NCBI GenBank assembly: GCA_010093515.1 | Contig: MU001695.1 | Coordinates: forward strand, 417,862-481,861 | Source: Lineolata rhizophorae | Lineage: Eukaryota > Ascomycota > Dothideomycetes > Lineolatales > Lineolataceae | Length of the DNA stretch: 64,000 nt | Reading direction: 5' to 3' | In this document: piece by piece, positions 22,361 through 33,670 of the stretch | Layout of the letters: each line of letters begins with the position of its first letter | Position numbering within the stretch: the stretch's first letter is position 1 | Position numbers and translations under genes: made by a program | The notes under the pieces: generated by a model | The model's input: the letters and a program-made list of their open reading frames with translations, nothing else | What the model was told of the DNA's origin: nothing | Database searches by the model: none

Positions 22361-23967
22361 ATGGACGTCGCGTACGACCACATCCAGGAAGAGAACTTCC
22401 CCGACGAGGACGAGTTCCGCAAGAACGAGAACGGCGGCGACAAAGACAACGGCAATGGCGGCGCTAGCGGCGGGAACGCGCAGCACCGCGCGTCGGGCTC
22501 CTTCAACACCGAGCTGCAGGACGCCTACCGGGCCTTCTCCAACAGCCCCTGGGGCGCGCGCCTGGGCGGCTTCTTCGGCACCGTGCGCAAGCAGGGCGAG
22601 CACTACTACGAGGAGGCGCGCCAGGAGTACTCGGCCGCCAGCGAGCAGGCCACGCGCGGCTTCTCGGACCTGCGCGAGACCATCATGAACCGCACGCGGT
22701 CGCTGTCGCTGCAGCAGCAGGGCGCCAGCCCGGACGACCCGCTCGCGGGCCCGCCGTCGGACGACGACACCACGACGGAAAAGGGCGCCGCTTCCGGTGC
22801 CGCGGCCCCTTCGACGGGGGTTGCCGTCCGCGCCCGCCGTGGTGGTGGTGGCGGCGACGAAGATGACCAGGACGACACGGCGAACCCGGAGACGGCGACG
22901 CACGCCGGCGCCGAGAACCTGCCCGCCGACATCCTGCACGAGGCCGAGAACATGCTGTCGCGGTTCCGGTCCGAGGCGGCGCGGCGGCTGCGCGACATCG
23001 AGCGCGCCGAGGACGCGGCCGACGAGGCGCTGCTCAAGTTCGGGGCCAACATCCGCAACTTTTTGCGGGACGCGGTGACGATCGCGCCGCCGGAGGCGGG
23101 CGGCGCCAGCGGTGCCGGAGCGGCGGGCGGCCAAGGCGCCGAGGGCGGCGAGGTGCTGTTCGAGAGCAAGGACGCCGAGGGCAGGCGCGTGCTGCACACG
23201 ACGCGGCTCGACGCCTCCCTGCACGCCATCCACGCCAGCGCCGACAAGTTCACCTCGGACCCGGACAGCCCCGAGTTTGCTAAGTGGGCCGCGGGCTTCG
23301 ACGTTAGCAAGCAGACGGACGCCATCGCGCGCGATCTGGAGAAGTACGACGAGCTGCGCAAGACCATGGAGGCGCTGGTGCCAGAGAAGGTCGAGTACGG
23401 CGCCTTTTGGACCCGGTACTACTTCCTGCGGCACGTGGTGGAGAGCGACGAGCAGAGGCGGCGCGAGATGCTCAAGGGTAAGGAAGACACCCCTTGCTAA
23501 CCAAAGACACGTATGGTCGGCCCTACACGGCCCACTAATTGCTGACTGTTTGTCAACACCCAGCCACCGCCGCCGAGCCCGAGGAAGAAGTCGCCTGGGA
23601 AGACTCCGACGACGAATCCTCGACACCCAACAACACGACGGACCAACCGACCATCAAGACGCCCACCGCCGCTACTACCGCCACCGGCCCCGGCCCCGAA
23701 GCCTCCCAAGAGACCCTCAAGCAGCCCTCGGCGCCTCCGGCCGCGGCAGCCGCGGGCCCCTCCGACTGCAGCGGCGCCTCGCTCAAGCCCGGTGCCGGCT
23801 CGCCGCGCCGCTCCAATGACCAGCACTCGTCGGCCGATAGCGACGCTAGCTATGATCTTGTCAGCGGGGCGCCGAGCAGTCGGGCACCGAGCAGTCCGAA
23901 GGAAGCGGGTGGGAACGGGAAGAAGGAGGAGGCGGTGGCGGAGGAGAGCGATGAAGATTGGGAGTGA
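22361..23967 (+). CDS. Dos2-like BSD-domain protein
   Basis: Two exons, 22361-23477 and 23564-23967, joined across an 86-nt intron with a GCTGAC branch point, give 506 residues. The BSD domain lies at about residues 305-370 and ends in the diagnostic [16 protein letters not shown], with its paired aromatic Phe-Trp. Upstream are a segment [24 protein letters not shown] with amphipathic character and an [14 protein letters not shown] helix. The rest is Gly/Ala/Asp-rich and likely disordered. The C-terminus ends in a Ser/Glu/Asp-rich tail finishing EESDEDWE, typical of Dos2-like fungal proteins. BSD domains occur in basal transcription factors, synapse-associated proteins and yeast Dos2; the molecular role here is unknown. 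The ATG at 22361 is chosen because the frame upstream is composition-biased and lacks similarity. Confidence 0.82.
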
Positions 23968-24510
23968 GCAGGTGTGTCGGTGCGCTAGGGTGAGGCCGTC
24001 CGTTGGTGGTGGTGGCAGTACTATGAGCCCTATCTCATTCGAGTTCCTAGTCCAAGTCCCTGTGCTTAGCTTAGGGTTGATATTCCTTTGTACCTTGGCG
24101 TTTGGCAATGTATGGGATCGAGGGCTACTTGTAGGCATAATTATCATCTATGACTTTACATTACTCGCAAAGCTTCTAAATACGATTCGTTGGGTGTGTT
24201 CCGTCTTAGTATAATTATTAGGGACGCAATCTTTGCAACCCGAATGGCTGCGGCTAGGGGCCGCTCTACGAAGGAATGTGTCCGCAACCCTCTAAAACGA
24301 CCTGCTAGACTCGGGTATAATCTATGGATCGACTACTTTGCTACTAGCCAAGCGCCTGGCCTCGAGCACTTCTCAGATGCGCTCCATTCCCTGCCGCATC
24401 AACCTAGGCATTCATTACGCTCTTGCATCAACCACATAATCCCTACAACACCATAAAATGAAACCACTTACACGATCCCACTCCATTGCAACCATTCCCG
24501 CACCGCACCC
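23968..24510. other. Convergent 3' intergenic region
   Basis: Lies between the Dos2-like gene (+) and the Yrb30-like gene (-). It is moderately AT-rich and shows no gene or RNA. Confidence 0.4.
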
Positions 24511-27332
24511 CTAACCCTTCCCCCGCCCAACCCCCTCCCCTAACCCCGCGGGCGTCATTGGACTCGTCCCCAACGTCGAATCCGTCTCCGCCGCTCCCAC
24601 CCCTCCTCCATCCAACCTCACCGCACCTCCCGCTCCCCTCGCCCCAACCGCGTCCCCCTCCTCATCAGCCCCGTCCATCCTCCCCAACGGACTCCTCGGC
24701 AGCGGCTCCCGCCTCAACCCCGCCTGCCGGCCCTTGCTCCCCGCGGTGGTCCCCGCGGCGGACCCCTGCTGTATCTGCCGCGGCGGCGGGGTGGGCCCCC
24801 TGCGCGCAACTCGGTCCGCCGTCGGCGACTCGGCCCAGCGCGACGGCGAGCGTGGCGGTGGCGGGGTGGACGCGAGACCGCCGCCGCGGCGGATCGAGGC
24901 GCGGCGCGAGCTGCCGCCGCCGCTCCCGCTCGAGGAGCCGGGGAAGCCGCCGTCGTGGGGGTCGAAGTAGTATGCGTCGTGGTCGCCGGGGTCAGGGTCG
25001 TGGTCATGGTCGAGGTCGATGTCGCGAGGGCCGCGGGGGCTCCGTGTTCCCGGGCCGGCGGCGCCGTCCTCGCCGCGCCGCTTGATGGGGCTTTCGTCGT
25101 AGGGGTCAAAGCCGACTTTGCGGCGGGCGTGGGCGCGCACGCGGCGGCGCAGGTCTGCGTCGGCGCCGGCGCCGACGGTGGCGCTCTCGGCGAGGAAGAA
25201 GTTGAGCAGCTCGTCGGTGATGGCGAGGTGGGAGGACTGCTGGAACTGCTGGAGGGCGGTGAGGCGGACGAGGAGCTCAAGGAGGGAGAGCGAGGTGCGG
25301 AGGGGAGGCAGGGTTGGGGCGATGGTATTGGGTGTGGAGGCGGAGAGGTTGGTGTTGGTGGATGTGGCAAGCTGGGTGTCGGGCGATGGGGAGGATGGCC
25401 GCGGTTGGGGAGAGGATGTTGGCGAGGGGGTTACGGCGGGTGGAGATGAATGGGGGGAGAAGGGGTTGATGCGCAGGTGCGCAAAGGCGGACGCCAATGT
25501 CGACGTCTGTTCTCGGGATCCTGCACGGGACGAGCTAGGCTGTGATGGAGGGGAAGGTATGTTCGCGGCAACCGACGACGGCGAAGGCTCGTTTGCATCG
25601 AGCTCGCTGTCCGAATCTGGATCCTCGACGTACACTTCGAACGCGATCCATTCGGGATCCAGGTCCGGTGGCAGTCGCCACGGATCATGGTGGGGCGTAT
25701 TCTCAGGCGGCTGAGCGTCATCTGGTGGAAGCGGAATGGAAGACTCTCGTCGAAACTGAGCCTCGATAGCCGCGGCGTCATCGTCCTCCTCGTGGTCCGA
25801 CGGCGTATTATCACCCTCCTCATCCTCGGCATCCCACTCCTCCGGATGCTCGTCGTACCAGTCAGTCTCTTCAAGGTTCTGCTGCTCCATCATCCGCCGA
25901 GGAGGAATGGCGTTGACGTCCCTCTTGAACAAAAGCACGGGATTGTTCGTCTCTCCATCGGCGCCAATGTTCAAGATCTTACCTGTATCGGCGTAAAAGA
26001 TCTTAGATATTTCGTGGATGGGTATGATCTCGCGGATTCCGGCTAGCGCAACGTCTTCAAATGAGCCTGGCTGCGGTTGGTCTTCGTCGTCAAACGTGTG
26101 CACCCGATCGTCTTCCAGGTCCTCGATTATGAGCAGCTGATAAGCAAACTCGTAGGCTTTGCCCTCGGACGGCACCGAATTAGGCCCGTAGTTTTCATCA
26201 TTCTCGGGAGCCCCACTTGCATTAGCGGCGGATTGTTGAGCGCCCGCTGCCGTGTTAGGCTGGGTTGGGTACTCATTTAATTTGTCGAGGGGCACGCGGA
26301 TTAGTTTCACTTTCGCCTTGTGAATCACTTCCTTCCACGTCGTTTCCCTAATAGTCTCGTCCTCGTGCGGCCGAAAAGCGTGCCCTGAGAAAAGCATGTA
26401 CATAGACAGCACGAATGGCGGGCCAATCTGCACAGACCCAGCTGCCGGCTCCATCGAGTACTGCGTGTCACCGGCCGTCAGGAACGTGCTTGCTTGCAGC
26501 AACCGCGACGGTGACACGCTCGAGGGAAGGGTCGTGCTTAGATTGACTCCCGAAGTCGTGATAGCCAAGTTGATTAGCGGAACAGCATCTTCAATACGAG
26601 TGAGCAGCTTTTTGATGTCGGCGATGATGAGCTTGAGCTCGAGATCTCGTTGAGTGATAGAACGGTTGTTAAGACGGCCTTTCCTTTGCAACTGCTCGTC
26701 AGACACGGCGCGCGCAAGGCGCACGCCAAGATTCTGGATGTCCCAGCGAATATTTTTGGTGAGGGTTACGGCAGATTCGAGAGAGGTATTGCCACGTGCG
26801 GCGCTGGGTGAGATTAGGATTCTGTTTGGTGAAGTTCACGTGAAATAGCCGACTCACATGAGCTCGATCATATCGATTGCAGGAGAAATGATCTAATTTC
26901 TTTTTAGTTTGAAGCCCACCAATTCCAGCACTATGCTGCCAGTACTCACTCTAATTTTGCTCTCGAGCCGTAATTGGAGGGCGGCTAGCTCTTCCTTGTC
27001 GTTTCCTTCGACGGACTGAGAATGGCCTAGTTAGAATCTCCGGGTTGGCTGATGACTGCACGTGAAGAGTGGCGCATACCTTGAGAAGTCTGGAGCACTG
27101 GCGAATGGCATAGCCACTCGTAATTGTGATACCCGACCGGATGGCATAATTCATCGCCTGCTGCGTGAACTGCAAGAAAAATGATATGTGAGCCAGGAGA
27201 AAACGGTTCGGAGGACAGAATGCAACCATAAAATTGTATAAAAGACAAGAGATTAAAGACGGACACGCGCGCAGGCATCGAAAGCATTCAACGTCGAAGC
27301 GTCCTTCCTACCTTGTTCAGGAGGACGTCCAT
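24511..27332 (-). CDS. Yrb30-like RanGTP-binding protein
   Basis: Five exons read on the minus strand: 27332-27312, 27169-27080, 27015-26950, 26892-26858 and 26803-24511, giving 834 residues in one frame. Yeast Yrb30 binds RanGTP and is conserved in fungi as the Ran-binding family. Exon 2 carries AMNYAIRSGITITSGYAIRQ and exons 4-5 carry IDMIELIAARGNTSLESAVTL, which match the start of that family. The conserved part runs to about residue 390, including FVLSMYMLFSGHAFRP and the acidic EETDWYDEHPEEWDAEDEE. The remaining 440 residues are Ser/Pro-rich, low-complexity and much longer than yeast Yrb30. Exon 1 encodes only seven residues and exon 4 is 35 nt. The first intron is 142 nt. Role in nuclear transport is from family knowledge. 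Confidence 0.83.
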
Positions 27333-27993
27333 GTTGACGATGGAGCGTAGAGTAAGAAACACGGTGCTCTTGTAGCAACTGGCGGGTGCGACACGAAGAT
27401 GACAGCACACAGCAGATGGATAAAGAGAAAAATAGAAAGGGCCCGCCCAGCAAGGTAGAACACGCAGCCTAAAGCTACTGTTTAAAAGGCAAATGTCGTG
27501 ACCGGGCGGAGCGTGGTGCCGCGGACGACCTGTTGGTGATGGACGAGAAAGAGGCGCGGGCAGAGAGCGGCGCAATGTGATTGGCCCTGTTCATCGCGTC
27601 GGCACGTGCACGCAGAGTCACTGGCAGCCAAACGCGCCAAACGAGCCAAACGGACCAAACGGGGTAAGAGGGCTGAGTCAGCAATTTGTCGCTGCCCCAC
27701 CGCTCGTCGGGGCCTCTGACTCCCAGCACAGCCCTGTCGGTGCAATTTTACGCTTTTCTCTCGGCGCCATCACGACCGTACTCTCGGCCGCTCACCTGCA
27801 CAAAGCGCGCCCGAAAACGCTCACCGAGGCTAAAACAAAGTCACAAAAAAGATCGGCCGTCACCCCGCAACCCCGCTCCCCCCCGGTTGCGGCCTGAGCG
27901 CCCAACCTTTTTCTTTCAACTCGACCACTTTCGCCCCGCCCCCTCACACTCCCCCGCTCGCACCGCGACCGATTGCCGCAGCCAGCGCCCGCC
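27333..27993. promoter_or_regulatory. Divergent promoter between the Yrb30-like gene and SUP35
   Basis: A 661-bp shared upstream region. It contains a palindromic GCACGTGC at 27602-27609 and, just downstream, four tandem 9-base units (separate entry). The SUP35 side from 27870 is C/T-rich with runs of C, consistent with a fungal leader. Confidence 0.55.
27627..27662. repeat. Four tandem 9-bp units in the SUP35/YRB30 promoter
   Basis: Four head-to-tail units, GCCAAACGC, GCCAAACGA, GCCAAACGG and ACCAAACGG, share the core CCAAACG. They lie 330 bp upstream of the SUP35 start, close to the CACGTG site. A clustered factor-binding role is possible but unproven. Confidence 0.75.
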
Positions 27994-30499
27994 ATGGCCG
28001 ACCTCAACTCGTGGGAGGATGACAAGGACGCCCAGGATGACTCCCTCGCCCAACAAACGCAGCAATCCCTCAACTTCAGTCCTCAGGCCGGCGGGCCTAA
28101 CCCGGCGGCGAGCGCCTTCCGCCCCGGCGCCAGCTCATTCCAACCGGGCGCTCAGTCGTTCCAGCCGCAGCAGTTCCAGCAATACGGCGGCTACGGGCAA
28201 TTCCAGCAGTACGGCGGCTACGGGCAGCAGGGCGGCTACGGATACCAGCAGTACGGCGGCGGCGGGGGGCAGGGGGGTTACCCGCAGTACGGCGGGCAGG
28301 GAGGGTTCCCGCAGTACGGACAGCAGTATGGCGGGTACGGGCAGCAGCAATATGGAGGCTATGGGCAGCAGCAGCAGAGAGGAGGCGGGAGGCAGCAAGG
28401 CCAGGGTCAAGGCCAGCAGCAGCAGAGACAGGTTCCCGTGATCGCGAAACGACCCTCAGAGGGCGGCGACTCGACGCCCGCGTCTGAGAAGTCGGCAGCC
28501 CCGTCTGGGAAGTCGACGCCCGCGTCAGGCATGTCGACACCGAAGTCCGCAGACGCCAAGCCCGCACCGCAACAGCAGCAGCAGCAGCAGCAGCAGCAAA
28601 AGGCGAAGGTACTCTCCATCGGCGGCGACTCGAGCGCCAAAGTGGACACGGCCGGAAAGACCAAGGTTCTCACCCTGGGTGGCGACTCGCCCAAACAAGA
28701 TCCCAAGGCCTCCGGCGACCAGTCAACCGCTTCCGTGTCCACTTCCGGCAAGACAAAGGTGCTCAGCATCGGCTCGACCGGACCGTCACCGGCGCCGTCC
28801 GCAGCGAAAGAAAACGCCGACAAGGACGTGCCCGAGGCGGGATCCAAGGTTGCGGCCGCCAAAGCGATCGAGAAGACCGGCGAGCCGACACCGGGCTCGT
28901 CGGGCAAGGCCTCAGGCAAAACTTCACCCACCCCTTCGTCCGGACGGAGTTCGCCATCACGGGCGGAGCAGCGAGCTATGGCGCGCGAGGCGGACGCCGT
29001 GGCCAAGGCACAGGAACAGGACGTGGACGAGGACACACTGGCGGAAATGTACGGCAAGGAGCACGTCAATGTCATCTTTCTGGGACACGTGGACGCAGGC
29101 AAGAGCACGCTGGGCGGCAGCATCTTGTATGCGACGGGCATGGTGGACGAGCGTACCATGGAGAAGTACAAGAAGGAGGCCAAGGACGCCGGCCGCGAGA
29201 CATGGTACCTGTCGTGGGCGCTCGACCTCACTAAGGAGGAGCGCTCAAAGGGTAAGACGGTCGAGGTAGGCCGCGGCTTCTTCGAGACGGAAAAGCGGCG
29301 CTACACCATCCTGGACGCACCGGGCCACAAGACGTTTGTACCGAACATGATTGGCGGCGCGAGCCAGGCGGACATGGGAGTGCTGGTCATCTCGGCGCGG
29401 AAGGGCGAGTACGAGACCGGGTTCGAGAAGGGCGGGCAGACACGCGAGCACGCGGTGCTGGCCAAGACTCAGGGGGTCAACAAACTGGTGGTGGTGGTGA
29501 ACAAGATGGACGACCCGACGGTGGAGTGGAGCGAGGATCGGTACAACGAGTGCATCAGCAAGTTGACGGGTTTCCTCAAGAGCATCGGATACAATCCCAA
29601 GACGGGTGAGTGCATAGTTCATGAGCAGCGGCATGGCGAACATTGCTTTAGTTAACGCACGTCGACCTCAGATATTATCTTCATGCCCATCTCGGCGCAA
29701 ACTACGCTCGGCATCAAAGACCGCATCCCCGACAGCGTCTGTCCCTGGTACTCGGGTCCGTCTCTGCTGGAGTACCTCGATAGCATGCAAACGCTGGAGC
29801 GCAAGGTCAACGCGCCCTTCATGATGCCCATCGCAGCCAAGTACCGCGACATGGGCACCATGATCGAGGGCAAGGTCGAGAGCGGCGTCATCAAGAAGGG
29901 CAACACGTACCTGATGATGCCGAACCGCGAATCCATTACCATCACGACGCTGTACGGGGAGACGGAGGACGAGATTCCGCACGCGACATGCGGCGACCAG
30001 GTACGGGTGCGGATCCGCGGGTGCGAAGAGGAGGACATCATGCCGGGCTTCGTGCTGTGCTCGCCCAAGCGGCCGGTGCACTGCGTGTCGAGCTTCGAGG
30101 CGCAGATCGTGCTGCTGGAGCTCAAGTCGATTCTGTCGGCGGGATTCAACTGCGTGCTGCACGTGCACTCGGCGACGGAGGAGGTGACGTTCGCGGCGCT
30201 GCTGCACAAGCTGGAGAAGGGCACGGGGAGGAAGAGCAAGCGGCCGCCGGGGTTCGCGACGAAGGGCATGAGCATCATTGCCAGGCTTGAGGTCATCGGC
30301 GGCGCTGGCAGCGTGTGCGTGGAGCGGTTCGAGGACTATCCGCAGCTGGGGAGGTTCACGTTGCGCGATCAGGTGAGTGGATGGGTTCCGGTGGGGTAAT
30401 CGGAGGTCCGGAGGCGCAAGAAACTAACACGATTTGCAGGGTCAAACGATTGCGATTGGAAAGATCACGAAGCTGATCAAGGATCCAAATGCTGTCTAA
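27994..30499 (+). CDS. sup35: Translation release factor eRF3 (Sup35) with prion-like N-terminus
   Basis: Three exons, 27994-29605, 29672-30372 and 30440-30499, give 790 residues. eRF3 is the GTPase partner of eRF1 in translation termination. The order is a short acidic N-terminus (MADLNSWEDD), a Gln/Gly/Tyr-rich prion-like stretch at about 55-145 with repeated YGGYGQ words, a charged/low-complexity linker with an 11-residue polyglutamine run (about 193-203), then the EF1A-like GTPase core. G1 is GHVDAGKST (364-372); the G3 motif DAPGHKTFVPNMI and the NKMD G4 box follow. Domains II and III are intact through GRFTLRDQGQTIAIGKITKLI. The start MADLN matches fungal eRF3; an upstream in-frame extension has no ATG. 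The linker contains three KVLSIGG-like repeats. Confidence 0.97.
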
Positions 30500-31774
30500 G
30501 TCAGGCGCGTGTGTTGAGCGCCATTCGGAGGAGGAGCACCGGGAAATGCCATCTTAAACAATGGCCGGTGTAAAATGGTGGGGATGGGGCTGGCATGTGC
30601 AAGCTGGGGCCAATGGGCAGGGGTCTGGACCGTTGGGCTAGGAGGAGCTGCATTTGAACGGGATGGATTGCATGGTATCCGCGGCTGGGATTGGGGTAGG
30701 CATGGGAGCAGCTGTATCTCCCACCGGATGTTCGACTGAGACGGACGGGATGCATGGATGGGATGGGTCCTACATTTATTTCTCTCGGCGCTAGACGTGT
30801 CTGTTATGTTCGGTACTCACGTAGAACGAGCCCCCTCTGGCAAGGCAAGATGAAGATAAAAGCGAGCACTTTCTTTTCTTTGTTCTTCATTTTTTCTTTT
30901 TCGTATTTTCAATATAACAGAGTGCAATGCATAGGCTGGAAGTATTTGGGGAGGTCTGCGATTGGACGAGATTGGAGAGTGGTGTCTATTGGGAATTGTA
31001 CTGATGGCGCAGAAGCACCCCGGACTTTGATGGTTGGCGTGGAGAGGATTCGGCGCACGTGGAATTTGCATGCTACGTAGATACGGGGTCTGCACAGGGC
31101 TCGTTGCTTATGACGGCTGCCTATCGCGACGCCGCCAAGGCGCCGTCGTGGATCCGACTCGTTCGGCGCGAGACACGGAGTCATGCAGTCGGGGCCGGGC
31201 GCAGGAGCGTCGATCGCTCCCCGTGCGCGGACTCGCGGCTTGGTAAGCTACGGCCGAAACGACGTGACTCCTCCACCAGCTCGCGATCCTTCGTCCGCCC
31301 TCACGCACGTAGCAGGCTTAGGGCCCCCAAGGCACATGGCATCGCGCCCGCAACGCGCCGGTGCGCCGCGTCGCCTCATTTGGCTCAACCCCCTCTCTGC
31401 GCCCGGCTGGCCTATCCCGCGGGAGTGGTTGTCGCCCCCAATGGCTGGCCTGCGTGAGGAGGAGCGAGTCGGTCCGGGGTAGAAGGGTGAGAGCTCTTTC
31501 GCCGTCTCGGGCTCGTACCCGCCTTGGGAGAATGGGGGATGCAGCAACCTGGTCTTGGATTTCATGGTTGCATTTGAAGACTCGCACGGATATAAGGGAG
31601 GTGGGTATATAAAGGGATTGACCTCCTTCGATGACAGTGTCGTGCGTCCTTGCATTTCCTCCAGTCCGCTGCGTGCACTTGCAGTTCCACAGCAGCTCTT
31701 CGATACGGTGTAATTTTCCTTTCTTCTCTTCGTACCCTGTCTGCAGGCCCCTCTCTTTCCCGTCGCTTTCAAGG
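30500..31774. other. Intergenic region between SUP35 and the DUF2855 gene
   Basis: Begins with the SUP35 3' UTR. The stretch 31100-31500 is GC-rich and open in several frames, but without similarity or exon structure. The last 200 bases are the promoter of the next gene. Confidence 0.4.
31606..31614 (+). promoter_or_regulatory. TATA-like box before the DUF2855 gene
   Basis: TATATAAAG lies 161 bp before the ATG at 31775, with a C/T-rich stretch between. This is a normal position for a TATA element in filamentous fungi; it was not tested. Confidence 0.5.
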
Positions 31775-33001
31775 ATGTCCGTCAAGCTCCGCGTCTCCCG
31801 CGCTGGCGACCCGCGGGTCCGCGAATTCGTCCCTAACGCCATTGACGCCAACACGCCCGTCGCGCCCGGGTCCGCCCTCCTCAAGCTCGACCGCATCGGG
31901 CTCACCACCAACAGCCTCACCTACATCGTGAACCGCGAGCTCGGCTTCCTGGACTTCTTCTCGGACCCCGCGGACAGCGAGTGGGGCCACAACCCGGTCT
32001 GGGGCGTCGCGACCGTCGTGCGCGCCAACGGCGTGCCCGGCCTCGAGCCCGGCGCCCGCCTCTTCGGCTACATGCCGGTGTGGTCCTACTTCGTCCTGAA
32101 CCTCGAGCCGCGGGCGGACCCCAAGGCCGAAGCCGGCGCCGCCGCGCCGTCGGACGGCCTGCGCATCTTCCGCGAGACATCGCCGCACCGCGAGGCCATC
32201 GCCATCGGCGCCTTCCTCTACAACACGTACCTGACGGTGGCGCCGGCGGACGCGGCGGCGGCGGCGGCGGCCGACGACAGCGACGCGCGCCTCGTCAGCG
32301 ACTCGACCGTCGCGTGCGCGGGGCTCTGCTTCGCGCGCGGGCCGCTGCGGCCGGCCGTCCTGGGCCCCGGCGCGACCGTCGTCGTCGCCTGCGCCAGCAG
32401 CCGCACCGCGCTGGGGCTGGCGTGGAGCCTGCGGCGGAGCCACGGCGGCGGCGGCGACGACGGCGGCGTGGGCACGCGCGTGGTCGGGCTGACGTCGGCG
32501 GGCCGCAACAGGGCGTTCGTGGAGGGCACCGGGCTGTACCCGGACGGCGTGCTTGCGTACGACGAGGTGGGCGAGAGGCTGCCGGCCGCGCTCGGCGCCG
32601 GCGACGGCAAGGTGTTCCTGGTCGACTTCTCGGGCCGCCTGGACGTCCTGGTCGAGGCGCAGGGCGCCGTCCCGGACGCCCGCCTCGCGGCCACGTTCAT
32701 CGGCGGCAACGCGGCCTGGGAGCGGAACGCGGCGGTGGGCGCGGCCGGCGCCGCCGCCGGGCTGCGCGGCGAGGTGGGCAGGCTCAACACCACGGCCATA
32801 TACCAGGCCTGGGTCGAGGAGGAGGGGACGTACACGGTCGCGCGCGAGAGGATGGCGGTGTGGAAGCGCATGGAGAAGGAGGTGTTTGGCGGGTTCGAGA
32901 CGGTGAGGAGGAAGGGGACGGAGGGCTTCGAGGAGCTGTGGGGGATGCTGCTGGATGGGGAGGCGAGGCGGCCGTGGGTGGATTTGGTTTGCGAGTTCTA
33001 G
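31775..33001 (+). CDS. DUF2855 family protein (MDR-like fold suspected)
   Basis: A single-exon gene of 408 residues in the fungal and bacterial DUF2855 family. Family features seen are LKLDRIGLTTNSLTYIV near the N-terminus, LDFFSDPADSEWGHNPVWGVATVV, RLFGYMPVWSYFVL and the C-terminal TTAIYQAWVEEEGTYTV. The layout (substrate-side domain, then VVVACASSRTALGLAWSL and VVGLTSAGRNRAFVEGTGLYPDGVLAYDEV) resembles a Rossmann-fold quinone-reductase or medium-chain dehydrogenase, though a classical GxGxxG is not evident. Function is unknown. It is very GC-rich with Ala/Gly insertions. The upstream frame is open to 31631, but the ATG at 31775 matches the family start and follows the TATA-like box by a usual distance. 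Confidence 0.85.
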   Translation: MSVKLRVSRAGDPRVREFVPNAIDANTPVAPGSALLKLDRIGLTTNSLTYIVNRELGFLDFFSDPADSEWGHNPVWGVATVVRANGVPGLEPGARLFGYMPVWSYFVLNLEPRADPKAEAGAAAPSDGLRIFRETSPHREAIAIGAFLYNTYLTVAPADAAAAAAADDSDARLVSDSTVACAGLCFARGPLRPAVLGPGATVVVACASSRTALGLAWSLRRSHGGGGDDGGVGTRVVGLTSAGRNRAFVEGTGLYPDGVLAYDEVGERLPAALGAGDGKVFLVDFSGRLDVLVEAQGAVPDARLAATFIGGNAAWERNAAVGAAGAAAGLRGEVGRLNTTAIYQAWVEEEGTYTVARERMAVWKRMEKEVFGGFETVRRKGTEGFEELWGMLLDGEARRPWVDLVCEF

Positions 33002-33670
33002 GCCGGGCGAGGAGGACGGACGAGACAGTTGGTATGCGCTCGGGCTCTTTGGGTGCTTAGTTTCGTCGAATGAGGCGTGTTGGATCCCTCGAAGTCGCCG
33101 TCCGGGCTAGCAGTTCGAGGGATATCACGTGCCTCCAGCTGTGTGTGAAATACAGCGTTTGTTGTGCCTGGAAACAGCCAAAGGTGCTAGCATCGCCCCG
33201 TAGCTCCCTCATACTTCACGTGCTCCCAATATTATCTGCTCCGTCTCGTCTGATGGGTGAACTTCAACGTCACGTGCGGCGGGGGCGGGCGCGCTACAAT
33301 CTATGACACTGCATTCATCACTTTTACGATATCGATAGCGCCGGCGGCGCCTTGTCGCTTCCCGCTGAGCAGGATATAAAACGCGCGCCATCCGTCCACC
33401 TCTAGCTGTCAATGCGCCCAATCGGATACGTCCGACCGCTCCCCTCATTCTTGCCCGTGCAAATACTACTATGGTTGTTGCTGTTGCTCCCTGGCCGACG
33501 CGCTGCCGCCGCCGATGCTGACGGTCGCCGCGATCTGAGCTGATTTTTGCCCGTTCAAAGGCCGACTCCGGCCTCCTGCTTCTTCTTCCTTAATATTGAC
33601 TTTTTAGATTTCAATTTCCCTACTACGCCAGACGACTAGACGAACCCTCTACCAAGCAACTCCCCACACC
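33002..33670. other. Intergenic region upstream of the SIS isomerase gene
   Basis: Contains three TCACGTG sites (separate entry), a TATAAA at 33375-33380 and a C-rich leader before the ATG at 33671. No gene is seen. Confidence 0.5.
33125..33276. promoter_or_regulatory. Cluster of three TCACGTG sites
   Basis: TCACGTG occurs at 33125-33131, 33216-33222 and 33270-33276. This is the core bound by bHLH factors of the Cbf1, Pho4 and Tye7 type in ascomycetes. All three share the T before CACGTG. They lie 400-550 bp upstream of the SIS isomerase start and just after the DUF2855 gene, so which gene they serve is open. Confidence 0.6.

Noticed and set aside
22313-23626. 437-codon open frame opposite the Dos2-like gene
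   Set aside because: It is a GC-driven shadow; the opposite strand has a BSD domain, intron and conserved tail.
31981-33060. 359-codon frame overlapping the DUF2855 gene in another phase
   Set aside because: Arg/Gly-rich off-frame shadow of a GC-rich gene.
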